Source: Bacteroides_E sp964522975 (GTDB taxonomy: Bacteria > Bacteroidota > Bacteroidia > Bacteroidales > Bacteroidaceae). From it: 18,817 nucleotides of DNA. Under the pieces are notes generated by a model. That model ran no database searches. It saw nothing but the letters and a program-made list of their open reading frames with translations, and was not told the DNA's origin. The translations under genes were made by a program, and so were the position numbers. Shown here piece after piece: positions 8,090 to 16,453 of this stretch. The stretch is taken from positions 1 through 18,817 of the forward strand of contig CAZFXK010000042.1 of the NCBI GenBank assembly GCA_964522975.1. The letters run 5' to 3'. Numbering within the stretch: the stretch's first letter is position 1; every line of letters begins with the position of its first letter.

Positions 8090-9612
8090 AAATATTAGAT
8101 TGTACATTACGTGATGGTGGCTATTATACCAATTGGGACTTCGATTCTAAAATCGTAGATTCCTATATTGAAGCAATGAATAAGTTACCAATTGATTATC
8201 TAGAGTTGGGATATAGAAATAATCCATCTAATGAATATCTTGGAAAATTTGGATATTCACCTATTTCTGTGTTACAGCATATTAGAAAAAAAAGTTCAAA
8301 GAAATTAGCGGTTATGCTCAATGAAAAGAGTACTACTTCTAAAGATTTGGATTTCTTGTTGAAACCAATTATTGGGTTGATAGATATGATAAGAATAGCT
8401 GTTGATCCGAAAAATTTCGATAGGGCTATTATCTTGGCAAAAGCGGTAAAGAAATATGGCTTTGAAGTTGGCTTTAATACCATGTATATGTCTAAATGGC
8501 ATGAATATAAAGACTTTCTATCAAATTTAAATAAAATAAATGGTATTGCAGATCTTTTCTGTATGGTTGATTCTTTCGGTGGAATTGAGCCAGAAGAATT
8601 AAAAAACATATATTCTATTGTTAAAAAAAACACGACATGCCCAATCGGTTTCCATGGTCATAATAATTTGCAAATGGGATTGATAAACACTCTTGCTGCA
8701 ATTGAATGTGGTGTAGATTATGTTGATGCCACGATATTAGGTATGGGACGAGGTGCCGGTAATTTAAATATGGAATTGTTACTTACATATCTTAATAAGA
8801 AAGGCTTAGATGTGGATTTCAATGTTTTAGGAGAAGTTATAGCTTCATTTCAACCGCTTCAGAATAAATATAATTGGGGAACAAATCTGCCATATATGCT
8901 TTCTGGTGCCAATTCTATTCCACAAAAAGAAGTTATGGCTTGGGTAACAAACAGAACCTATAGTTTTAATAGTATTGTAAGAGCATTAGATAATAAAAGA
9001 ATTGGAATTGAAGATAATGCAGATTATCCTAAACTAGAAAAAAAATCAGTAAATAAAGTCCTAATAGTAGGTGGCGGCTCTTCTGTAATAGAACATTTTG
9101 AAGCAATAAATGAGTTTATTTTACAAAACCCGGATTTAGTTATTATATTTGTAACGGCAAGACACGCTGCTCTTTTTGATAATATTGCGAATTTAAAATA
9201 TTATTGCCTTGTTGGAAATGAGGCAAAACGTCTATCTTTAAATACCAACGTTTCTAGTTTTAATGGTAATTGTGTATTAGCACCTTATCCAAGAAAAATG
9301 GGAACCGAAGTCCCGCCTTTTGCTGTTGATTATACTTTTGAATTACAAAATATCAGCTTTACTGATAAATATCCTGATTCATGTACAACAGTAGCGTTGG
9401 AAACATCTATATATCTAAATGCTAAGAATGTGTATATCGTTGGCTATGATGGCTATCAAGGACAAATACTATCAGAAAAAGAGATGGATTTGACAAACGA
9501 AAACAGAGTGTTGTTTGAAGATTATATAAAGAGCAACCATGTTCCACTAATTTCATTAACCCCAACTTTATACAAGGAATTGATGATGGAATCTATATAT
9601 CAATATCTATAA
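8086..9612 (+). CDS. DRE-TIM aldolase fused to an MptE-like (DUF115-like) domain
   Basis: The 508-residue protein has two parts. Residues 1-300 or so form an HMGL-like (DRE-TIM) barrel: TLRDGGYY at 7-14 holds the catalytic Arg9 and metal-binding Asp10, and GFHGHNN at 188-194 holds the second metal site (H190, H192), followed by DATILGMGRGAGN. This is the pattern of 4-hydroxy-2-oxovalerate aldolases and related pyruvate-handling enzymes. Residues about 323-508 form a second domain (KVLIVGGGSSV, then NVYIVGYDGYQGQ) like the 6-hydroxymethylpterin pyrophosphokinase MptE/DUF115 fold. In this locus I infer formation of a 3-deoxy-2-keto acid from pyruvate and an aldehyde, feeding the cytidylyltransferase 14 bases downstream. 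The role of the second domain is unknown. Closest sugar-acid product and aldehyde partner are not deducible. Confidence 0.8.
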   Translation: MKILDCTLRDGGYYTNWDFDSKIVDSYIEAMNKLPIDYLELGYRNNPSNEYLGKFGYSPISVLQHIRKKSSKKLAVMLNEKSTTSKDLDFLLKPIIGLIDMIRIAVDPKNFDRAIILAKAVKKYGFEVGFNTMYMSKWHEYKDFLSNLNKINGIADLFCMVDSFGGIEPEELKNIYSIVKKNTTCPIGFHGHNNLQMGLINTLAAIECGVDYVDATILGMGRGAGNLNMELLLTYLNKKGLDVDFNVLGEVIASFQPLQNKYNWGTNLPYMLSGANSIPQKEVMAWVTNRTYSFNSIVRALDNKRIGIEDNADYPKLEKKSVNKVLIVGGGSSVIEHFEAINEFILQNPDLVIIFVTARHAALFDNIANLKYYCLVGNEAKRLSLNTNVSSFNGNCVLAPYPRKMGTEVPPFAVDYTFELQNISFTDKYPDSCTTVALETSIYLNAKNVYIVGYDGYQGQILSEKEMDLTNENRVLFEDYIKSNHVPLISLTPTLYKELMMESIYQYL

Positions 9613-9625
9613 AATAAAAAATATT

Positions 9626-10318
9626 ATGAATAAAATATCATTCTTTCTTCCTACACGTAAAGGAAGTGAAAGAGTAAAAAACAAAAACACACGTCCATTT
9701 GCAGGAATAGAAGGTGGCCTTATAGAAAACAAAATCAGACAGTTGCTTGCTACAAAACTTATAGATGAAATTATTTTGTCTACTAACGATGAAAAATGTA
9801 TGGAAGTGGCTGAAAAATTTAGTTCAGATAAACGATTAAGAATTGTTCCTCGTCCTAATGAACTTTGTCTTAGTTCTACAAATTTGCAAGATCTTATATG
9901 TTATGTGCCAACTATCACTGATGCCGAACACATTCTATGGGGACATGTAACAACGCCACTAGCTGGTGCAGACCAATATGATAAAGGAATAGAACTTTAT
10001 CTTTCAAAACTTGATGAAGGATATGATTCATTAGTTGGAGTAACTGAAATGAAGAATTTTATTCTCAATAATAAGGGCAAACTCATTAATAATAATACAG
10101 ATATACCATGGCCGCGAACACAAGATCTAGAGGCTCTCTATCCAATAAATCATACGATGTTTATAGCAGAACGTTCGGTTTACACAGAACAGAGAAATCG
10201 TATAGGCAAAAAGCCACTTCTTTATATAATGGATGAACTTCATTCTTATGATATTGATTGGCCTGATGATTTTATTATTGCGGAAATAATGTATAAGAAT
10301 TTATATGGAAATAAATGA
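9626..10318 (+). CDS. CMP-sugar synthetase-like cytidylyltransferase (NeuA/KdsB family)
   Basis: A 230-residue enzyme. FFLPTRKGSERVKNKN at 6-21 matches the nucleotide-binding loop of CMP-sialic acid and CMP-Kdo synthetases (R-x-G-S-x-R; R11, G13, S14, R16). LIDEIILSTNDEKCMEVAEKF at about 46-66 is also typical. Such enzymes transfer CMP from CTP to the anomeric hydroxyl of a 2-keto-3-deoxy sugar acid. Its place between an aldolase and a 2-keto-3-deoxygluconate-kinase-like protein, with no sialic acid or legionaminic acid synthase nearby, argues for an unusual substrate rather than Neu5Ac. Family membership is secure and substrate is inferred. It overlaps the kinase start by four bases (ATGA). 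Confidence 0.85.
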   Translation: MNKISFFLPTRKGSERVKNKNTRPFAGIEGGLIENKIRQLLATKLIDEIILSTNDEKCMEVAEKFSSDKRLRIVPRPNELCLSSTNLQDLICYVPTITDAEHILWGHVTTPLAGADQYDKGIELYLSKLDEGYDSLVGVTEMKNFILNNKGKLINNNTDIPWPRTQDLEALYPINHTMFIAERSVYTEQRNRIGKKPLLYIMDELHSYDIDWPDDFIIAEIMYKNLYGNK

Positions 10319-11352
10319 TGAAAGTTGTAACATTTGGTGAAATCATGGTGCGGCTTGGTGCCCCTGATTACTTAAAATTAATGCAGACAGACAAACTTGA
10401 TGTCAGCTATGCAGGAGCGGAAGCAAATGTTGCGGTGTCTCTTGCTAATTATGGAATGGAGACTGATTATATAACATGCCTTCCAAATAATCCTATTGCA
10501 GAGCGTTGTATTATGGAACTTCGTGGACACAAGGTGGGTGTTGATCACATTCAGAGAAACGGCAAGCGTATGGGTATTCTATATTTGGAAACAGGTAGCA
10601 ATTCACGACCATCTAGAGTATATTATGATCGCGAAAATAGTTCAATTGCTAATATCAAACTAAATTCAATCGATTGGAATACAATTTTAAAAGATGCAAA
10701 TTGGTTTCATTGGACTGGTATTACACCTGCTATAAGTGAAAATGCAGCTTCAGAATGTCTAAAAGCTATTAAAACAGCCAATAAACTTGGTGTGACAGTA
10801 TCTTGCGATATAAATTATCGAAGCAATCTTTGGTGCTATGGAAAAACTGCAAAAGAGGTAATGCCAGAACTTGTAGCATGTAGTGATGTTATTCTTGGTA
10901 ACGAAGAAGATTGTGAGAAGGTCTTTGGAATTAAGCCACAAAACTTTAATGCCGATAAGACATGTGGAAAAGTTGACCAAAATTCATTTATTAGTGTGTG
11001 TGAGCAGATGATGAAAAAATTTCCACGTTGCAAGAAGATGCTAGTTACATTACGTGGTGCCATCAATGCTAACCATAATACTTGGGGTGGAGTATTATAT
11101 GATGGACATACACTCTTTGAAAGTCATCGGTATGACATTACAGATATTGTAGATAGAGTTGGCGGTGGTGATTCGTTTATGGGTGGACTTATATTTGGTT
11201 TACTACATTATAAAGATGATAATAAAGCACTTGAGTTTGCAACTGCTGCTTCATGTCTCAAGCATACATTAAAAGGTGATTTCAATTGGGTTAGTGTCTC
11301 TGAGGTAGAAAGCCTTATGGATGGTAATACAAGTGGAAGAGTAAAAAGATAA
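10315..11352 (+). CDS. PfkB-family sugar kinase, 2-keto-3-deoxygluconate kinase-like
   Basis: A 345-residue ribokinase-fold protein. The N-terminus VVTFGEIMVRLGAP with AGAEANVAVSLA at 33-44, the YYDREN stretch near 103, FHWTGITPAISE near 131, and the PfkB signature DRVGGGDSFMGG at 280-291 with catalytic Asp286 all fit KdgK-type kinases, which phosphorylate 2-keto-3-deoxy sugar acids. It carries no frameshift. In catabolic loci KdgK would sit beside a KDPG aldolase; here it sits in a polysaccharide cluster next to a CMP-transferase, so I infer a biosynthetic use, perhaps phosphorylating a keto-deoxy acid intermediate or its aldehyde precursor. The ATG at 10315 overlaps the preceding stop; a second ATG at 10318 is equally possible. 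Confidence 0.85.
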   Translation: MMKVVTFGEIMVRLGAPDYLKLMQTDKLDVSYAGAEANVAVSLANYGMETDYITCLPNNPIAERCIMELRGHKVGVDHIQRNGKRMGILYLETGSNSRPSRVYYDRENSSIANIKLNSIDWNTILKDANWFHWTGITPAISENAASECLKAIKTANKLGVTVSCDINYRSNLWCYGKTAKEVMPELVACSDVILGNEEDCEKVFGIKPQNFNADKTCGKVDQNSFISVCEQMMKKFPRCKKMLVTLRGAINANHNTWGGVLYDGHTLFESHRYDITDIVDRVGGGDSFMGGLIFGLLHYKDDNKALEFATAASCLKHTLKGDFNWVSVSEVESLMDGNTSGRVKR

Positions 11353-11366
11353 TAATAATTAATATT

Positions 11367-12149
11367 ATGAATTTTTGGTCATTGATGATAAAGAAAGATG
11401 ATTTGATTCTTTCTGTTGTAGAACATTTGCGTTTATTAAAAAACGAATGTAATAGAGATTTTATAACCATAAAAAAGCAAATGGATTCCATCCCTATTGA
11501 GGGTAAAGGAAAAACTCTATACATATTACTAAATGCCCCTTCTCTTAACACTCAGGATTTAAGTGTACTAAAAGATAAAAATACAATGTTTGTAAATCGG
11601 GGTTTTATGCATCCTCTTTACAAAGAATTGCAACCTAAATACCATGTGTTTACTGATTCAAAAATGATAAAGGGAATTTGGCCATTAAGTTGGTTGGACG
11701 AAATCTGGGCAATGAGTCCAAATACAAAAATTATATTACCGGCAATATGGCATGGAAATAAATTATTTTTAAAATACAGAGATTCAAAGAAAATATACTG
11801 GCTTTCAAAAGGTTTGCCTTTTTATAATTTAGGTGTTTCCGGCTCTTGTTTTTCTTTTGCTGTATCACAAAACTATGATAAAATTTACTTTTCTGGATTT
11901 GATGCCACAGGAATAGGATACGAAATGATTAAATCTGCAGATAGTCATTTTTATGGTAATGACAGTGAATTGGCAAATAAATCAACTAAACAATTTACAA
12001 TAGATTTGTTGATGCATTCGAGACATTTGCATGATTTAAATAGGTTTGCAGATTATTGCAATAGAAAAAATATTAGCCTAATAAATATTACTAATGGAGG
12101 ATTATTGGATATGTTTCCTAGAGAGTGTATTTTACCTTTAAAAAAATAA
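11367..12149 (+). CDS. MptE-like (DUF115-like) protein, possible glycosyltransferase
   Basis: A 260-residue soluble protein. TLYILLNAPSLNTQDL near 50-65 corresponds to the GxGPSL-type nucleotide-binding loop of DUF115/MptE-like proteins, and the later LGVSGSCFSFAVSQ and IYFSGFDATGIGYE match the second half of that fold, ending with SHFYG. The fold is related to that of some CMP-sialic-acid-using sialyltransferases (GT42-like), and the gene directly follows a CMP-sugar synthetase and a kinase, so a transferase for the CMP-activated sugar is a reasonable inference, not shown. It resembles the C-terminal domain of the aldolase fusion encoded at 8086. It is the last gene before a 126-bp gap with a different kind of gene after it. 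Confidence 0.6.
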   Translation: MNFWSLMIKKDDLILSVVEHLRLLKNECNRDFITIKKQMDSIPIEGKGKTLYILLNAPSLNTQDLSVLKDKNTMFVNRGFMHPLYKELQPKYHVFTDSKMIKGIWPLSWLDEIWAMSPNTKIILPAIWHGNKLFLKYRDSKKIYWLSKGLPFYNLGVSGSCFSFAVSQNYDKIYFSGFDATGIGYEMIKSADSHFYGNDSELANKSTKQFTIDLLMHSRHLHDLNRFADYCNRKNISLINITNGGLLDMFPRECILPLKK

Positions 12150-12200
12150 ATTATGTTCAAATTCTAAGTGATAAAATAAATGTTCTGTCATTTATAATGA

Positions 12201-12232
12201 TTGTAATTTTCACAAATAGTTGCATATATGTG
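12201..12232 (+). promoter_or_regulatory. Candidate Bacteroidales sigma-ABfr promoter
   Basis: TTG at 12201-12203 is followed after 21 bases by TATATGTG at 12225-12232, one mismatch from the Bacteroidetes -7 consensus TAnnTTTG, at the usual spacing from the -33 TTTG-like element. It lies in the only gap of more than 100 bp in the main cluster (12150-12275) and 44 bases ahead of the DUF4917 start. This is a pattern match in AT-rich DNA, so it is tentative. Confidence 0.35.
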
Positions 12233-12263
12233 TGAATATAATTTAGTAAAATAAATAAAAACA

Positions 12264-12272
12264 GAGGGGGAG
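12264..12272 (+). promoter_or_regulatory. Strong purine-rich ribosome binding site
   Basis: GAGGGGGAG lies just before AAA and the ATG at 12276. Most genes in this window have no visible Shine-Dalgarno, so this G-rich block is unusual. It fixes the start of the DUF4917 gene and suggests that the gene is translated independently of the polysaccharide genes. Confidence 0.5.
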
Positions 12273-12275
12273 AAA

Positions 12276-13549
12276 ATGAAGAATGAAGAGCAACAGTTAA
12301 TTACTTACCAAGACGTACTAAACTTGATAAATAAAGAAGAAAACAGTTTGTTGATTGCAAATGGATTTAATTATGGTTTAGGTGTTCACACAGGCTATTC
12401 TGATATATTCAAAAGAATGCTTAAAGAAAACCATGGTATTTATGCTGAAGCTGAATCTATGATAAAAACTTGTGGATATGACTTGGAAACATTTTTAGGA
12501 GAGATAGAAAAAACATTAATCCTGATAATATATTTCTGAAGAAATACACTAGAAACAAGATAAAAACTGATTTCATGCAAGCACTACATGAAATAGTGAA
12601 AGAAAAAATTAGTAGTATTTATCAAAAAAACAACAACGGTATATTCATATTACTAAAACAGTTTAAAAACTATTTTACTCTTAATTATGATCCGTTTCTT
12701 TATATGTTGTTGCTAAAGTATAAGCCATTACAGGCTAACAATAATGCTATAGTCATTGAGCCGTCATTACAATTTATTGGAAATGATTTAGATAGTCAAC
12801 AAGAAAACATCTATAGTGAAATAAAAACAGCTCGTGAAAAAGGAATATTAAATATCAATTTTGGAGATGAAAAATCTTCTACAACTAGCCGTTTAAATAT
12901 GATATCTAAAACTGAATTTTTAACAGCCGTAAAGTGTTATTCTAAAAATAACAATAAAAACTGGTCAGGTAGAATAATAGAAAAAATTATAGATAAAATT
13001 CTGAAAGAAGAAAATAATATTTCAGTATTGTCTAATTTAGATGATGGAAGTAAATATAAAAAAACATTTTTTGGAGATGAGTTTGTTTTTAATACTGATA
13101 GCGTTACTCAGAATTTATTCTTCCTTCATGGTGCATTTCATATTTATAAAGATGGTAATGAGATAAAGAAGATAACTCAAACTACAGACAAAGCCTTGTA
13201 TGATAGACTTGAAGAAATTCTGAATGCGGATAACAAAGATATTGTTTGTATATTCCAATCAGAAAACAAACTAGAAGCTATCAAATGTAATCCTTATTTA
13301 TTTCATTGCTACAATAAACTTGCTGAACTATCTGGTAATATAGTTATTATTGGCAGTTCTCTTGATGATAATGATAATCATATCTTTAGTCAAATCAACA
13401 AATCTAAAATCAAGAATGTATTTATCTCTACGAAAAAGAAAGCTGCTAGTGATAATATAAAAAAAGCAAAGGTGAAATTTCCTAATAAAAAAGTATTTAT
13501 GTTTGATGCTGATACTATTTCTTACGAAATACCAGATAAACAAATATAA
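12276..13549 (+). pseudogene. DUF4917 family (SIR2-like layout) protein, frameshifted
   Basis: Two reading frames together make one protein of about 425 residues. The first (12276-12539) gives SLLIANGFNYGLGV, a nucleotide-binding NGF loop. The second, open from about 12512 in the +2 frame, gives FTLNYDPFLYML, then FFLHGAFHIYKDG near 13124, and VIIGSSLDDNDNHIF near 13343. The order NGF, TNYD-like, LHG, G-S-x-D is that of DUF4917 and SIR2-like proteins. The frames meet at 12507-12520: restoring one A in the ATTAATCC stretch gives EKTLNPDNIFLKKYTRNK without a break. It has no visible role in sugar chemistry. SIR2-like proteins often act in anti-phage defence as NAD-consuming effectors, but that function is not established here. 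If the lesion is real, the product is an 87-residue stub. Confidence 0.75.
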
Positions 13550-13551
13550 CA

Positions 13552-14640
13552 ATGACAATAATACATTATATACCAAGTATTGACCGCACGTCTGGCGGTA
13601 CATCTACATATATACAATTGCTTGCCAAGGAATTGGGAAAGTTAGTAGAATTACATATAGTGACACATAACAGTGATAATCCTGTAAAAATGGAAAATTG
13701 TACTGTACACTATATATCGAACTCCATTTTTGGCAGTATGAAAACGGAGTGGCTACAATTACTGAAAGAATTGAAACCTGATGTAGTTCATATTAACTGC
13801 TGTTGGATTCCTCAGTGCGCAATAGTACAAAAATGGACTCAACAGTTAGGAATAAAGATTGCACTTACACCTCATGGTATGCTTGAGCCGTGGATAATGG
13901 CACGACACCATTACACTCGCAAGTTACCTGCATTATGGCTATATCAGGCACATGCCATAAGAAAAGCTGATTATCTGCATGCTACAGCAGAAAGTGAACG
14001 CGACAATTTACTAAAACTTGGGTATAACGAGCATATAGCTGTTATATCTAATGGCATTGACGTGAAAGGTATCAAGATAAAGGATACATGGGAAAGACAA
14101 AAACAGATATTGTTCTTATCACGTGTTCATGTAAAGAAAGGTATAGAAATCTTAATTGATGCTGTTGCTGATTTACGAAAAGAACTTAATGGTTATAAAA
14201 TAATTATAGCAGGTGAAGGTGAACCGGAGTATATAGAGCAACTGAAGAATCGGATTACGGAATATGGTCTTGAGAAGATGGTGAAATTGGCAGGCGGAAT
14301 ATATGGAGAGGATAAATGGAAGCTATATAGAAATTCAGATTTATTTGTTTTACCTACTTATTCTGAGAATTTCGGACTCGCTGTGGCGGAAGCTTTGGCT
14401 AGTGGCACACCTGTAATCACAACGAAAGGCACTCCTTGGAGTGATTTGGAAACTAACTATTGTGGCTGGTGGACTGATGTTGGCACGCAACCCACAATGG
14501 ATGCCTTGCGGCAGTTTCTTGCTCAAGATGAAGAAACATTGGAGAAGATGGGGCGCAATGGACGAAAACTGATAGAAGACAAATACTCCGCATGCCAAAT
14601 GGCGGAGAGCATGGAATTATTATATAAAGAAATTATATGA
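13552..14640 (+). CDS. GT4-family glycosyltransferase
   Basis: A complete 362-residue GT-B glycosyltransferase. SGGTSTYIQLLAKEL at about 14-28 is the glycine-rich acceptor-side loop; LTPHGMLEPW at 105-114 is typical of WcaI/WbcM-like GT4 enzymes. ILFLSRVHVKKGIEIL near 186 begins the donor domain, and SENFGLAVAE holds the E-x7-E pair (E272, E280), followed by ASGTPVITT. It starts two bases after the DUF4917 stop, which suggests that the DUF4917 gene was inserted just upstream or that they share a transcript. Its ATGA end (14637-14640) overlaps the next acyltransferase start. Donor sugar is unknown. Composition is less AT-rich than the genes before it. Confidence 0.88.
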   Translation: MTIIHYIPSIDRTSGGTSTYIQLLAKELGKLVELHIVTHNSDNPVKMENCTVHYISNSIFGSMKTEWLQLLKELKPDVVHINCCWIPQCAIVQKWTQQLGIKIALTPHGMLEPWIMARHHYTRKLPALWLYQAHAIRKADYLHATAESERDNLLKLGYNEHIAVISNGIDVKGIKIKDTWERQKQILFLSRVHVKKGIEILIDAVADLRKELNGYKIIIAGEGEPEYIEQLKNRITEYGLEKMVKLAGGIYGEDKWKLYRNSDLFVLPTYSENFGLAVAEALASGTPVITTKGTPWSDLETNYCGWWTDVGTQPTMDALRQFLAQDEETLEKMGRNGRKLIEDKYSACQMAESMELLYKEII

Positions 14641-15686
14641 CACAGTATTTATCAGACAAACTAAAAGTAATATCGTTCCTTGCAATTATTCTTGTGCTAT
14701 ATATTCACTCTGGTTTTCATGAGATTCCGAATGAAATTGCAGGTATGACATTTAAAATACAGTTGCAGCGAGCCATCTGTGGTATGCTTGGACGAACAGC
14801 AGTGCCATCGTTTTTCATGATATCTGGTTATTTGTTCTTCCTCCATACCGAGAACGGCATGAAGTCTATTAGGAAGAAGATGCAAAAGAGAGTGAAGACG
14901 TTGCTCATTCCTTATATTATAGGTTGCTTATTCGTACCACTGTTTTGGGTAGTGATGGAACAAGTGCCGTTTGCTGCAAGATTCTGTAATGGTAAAGATG
15001 TCACGGTTGGACTTATGAATATGTCTTTACCCAGTTTATTCATAAAACTATTTTATATGAGCGAAGGTTCAACCACGCCAATGGCATTTTAGTTGTGGTT
15101 TTTGCGTGACTTGATTATAATAGTTATGTTCTCTCCATTGCTCTATATAGTACGTAACTCATTGAGGTGGGGGACTGTTATAATAATATTTGCGGCAACA
15201 TATCTCAATTATCAATATGCTCCTTTCTATAGCCTCTTTTGGTTCATGTTGGGAAGTATGGTAAAAACAAGTTGTCTGCGATATAGCAATTGGTGGTTAC
15301 CTATAAGTTATATAACTGTGAGCATTTTGCAGATGGCGTCATTCGATTGGCAATATTGGCAATATTTAAGAATACCGTTGGAATTGCTTGGAGTATGTGC
15401 ATTGTGGATGATATATGAAAAGTGTGTATCGTCTCATTTTAATTTGGTGGGACATAGGCTATTGACTTCGTTATGCTCATTCACCTTTTTTATATATCTG
15501 TTTCATGAACCTACACTGAACATTGTGCGAAAGGTACTTGCTGCAGTGGTTGGGGAAAATAGCATTGGCTTTGCTGTGAGTTACGTGTTAAGCCCATGGA
15601 TATTTGCAGGCTTATGGGTAGCAGTAGGCTACGTGATGAAAAGGTATGTACCAAGATTCTATGGGCTGTGTTCCGGTGGAAGATAG
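14637..15686 (+). pseudogene. Acyltransferase-3 membrane protein split by an in-frame amber codon
   Basis: A single reading frame of 349 codons with one internal TAG at 15090-15092. The N-terminal part has the family start LSDKLKVISFLAIILVLYIH with the conserved His24, and AVPSFFMISGYLFFL near 61. The C-terminal part continues directly with LWFLRDLIIIV, a typical acyltransferase-3 element, and several membrane segments. Both halves are in the same frame and nothing is missing around the stop; a CAG-to-TAG change (Gln to amber) explains it best. Intact, the enzyme would O-acetylate a sugar at the membrane. As read, the product stops at residue 151 with only part of its helices. A TTG right after the stop could restart, but this is unlikely to give an enzyme. 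Confidence 0.8.
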
Positions 15687-15717
15687 CAAATTTAAATTCA
15701 ATAAGTAATAATAATAA

Positions 15718-16453
15718 ATGAATAAGCGTAAGAAGCTAACGCTGCTGAGTATTAGCGCATTAGTAATCCTAGTGGGGGGGGAGATAGCCCTCAGAGAACT
15801 TTTGGGAATGGGTAATGCTCCATTGTATTTTACAGAATGCAGATGCTAAATATTTCTGCGGTAGTTGGGGACCAGACAATTGTGCTGCTTATTTGAAAGA
15901 GAAAGGGTTATTTGGTGCGAAAGCTATGTTTTTACTAGTGAGTAGTCATGACGCTCATGACAATATGAATTTTGAACCTGTTGTTGGCAAGAGTGCGAGT
16001 TATCCAGACAAGCAATATTGGTGCGCATGGGCTGAGTTGATTTGTCGTTATGTATGGCCCAGAACTATTGGTAAACTCTTTGCACAACCTGCAGCGGAGA
16101 GTGACGACCCTGACCAAAAGGTATTGAAGAGTATAAATGGAACAGGGATAGATAAGAAAGGGAAAACGTTTAATCCCGGTTTCAACCAGTTGAAACAAAT
16201 GGCAGATGATGCTGGCATACCTTTAATAGTATGTTTGCATCCTGACAAAGATGAGCAAGTGGCAGGAAAATACAATGAGCAAGGAAAAGAGATTATAGCC
16301 TGGTGTAAAAACAATAACATCACTCCAATTTTGGAATTAAACGAAGGAATCAAACTGGATATGTTCAGAGATGGTATTCATACGAATGAGAAGGGACAAA
16401 GGTTTGAGGCTGACTTGATGGAGAAATATATTAATATAAAAAATGGACGATAA
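15718..16453 (+). pseudogene. SGNH/GDSL-hydrolase-like protein with internal deletion and frameshift
   Basis: Three frames carry pieces of one protein. Frame 1 from ATG 15718 gives a signal-anchor-like N-terminus (KRKKLTLLSISALVILVGG) and ALRELLGMGNAPLY. Then frame 3 (15831-15860) gives RMQMLNISA. Then frame 2 from 15860 gives GSWGPDNCAAYLKEKGLF, SSHDAHDN, and near the end DGIHTNEKGQ, the D-x-x-H catalytic dyad of SGNH hydrolases. Homologues of this layout have about 100 residues between the NAPLY and LNISAG segments, including the GDS nucleophile block; these are gone. One G also appears lost between LNISA and GSWGPDN. Such proteins are membrane-anchored and periplasmic, probably acting on glycan acyl groups. 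The 212-residue frame from 15815 cannot be a full hydrolase. Confidence 0.75.
15774..15781. repeat. Run of eight G residues
   Basis: A homopolymer of eight G bases within the start of the SGNH-like gene, encoding part of its hydrophobic anchor (LVGGE). At the present length it keeps the N-terminal frame. Such runs can change length by slippage. Confidence 0.5.

Noticed and set aside
8196..8633. 145-codon open frame on the - strand opposite the aldolase gene
   Set aside because: The + strand has conserved catalytic residues through the whole region; the antisense frame shows no family features or start signal.
9626..10318. Naming the cytidylyltransferase neuA or kdsB
   Set aside because: Family motifs fit both, but no matching synthase is present and the neighbours suggest another substrate, so no symbol is given.
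12150..12275. Invertible promoter flanked by inverted repeats, as in Bacteroides capsule loci
   Set aside because: I found no pair of inverted repeats of useful length around the candidate promoter, and no invertase gene in the window.
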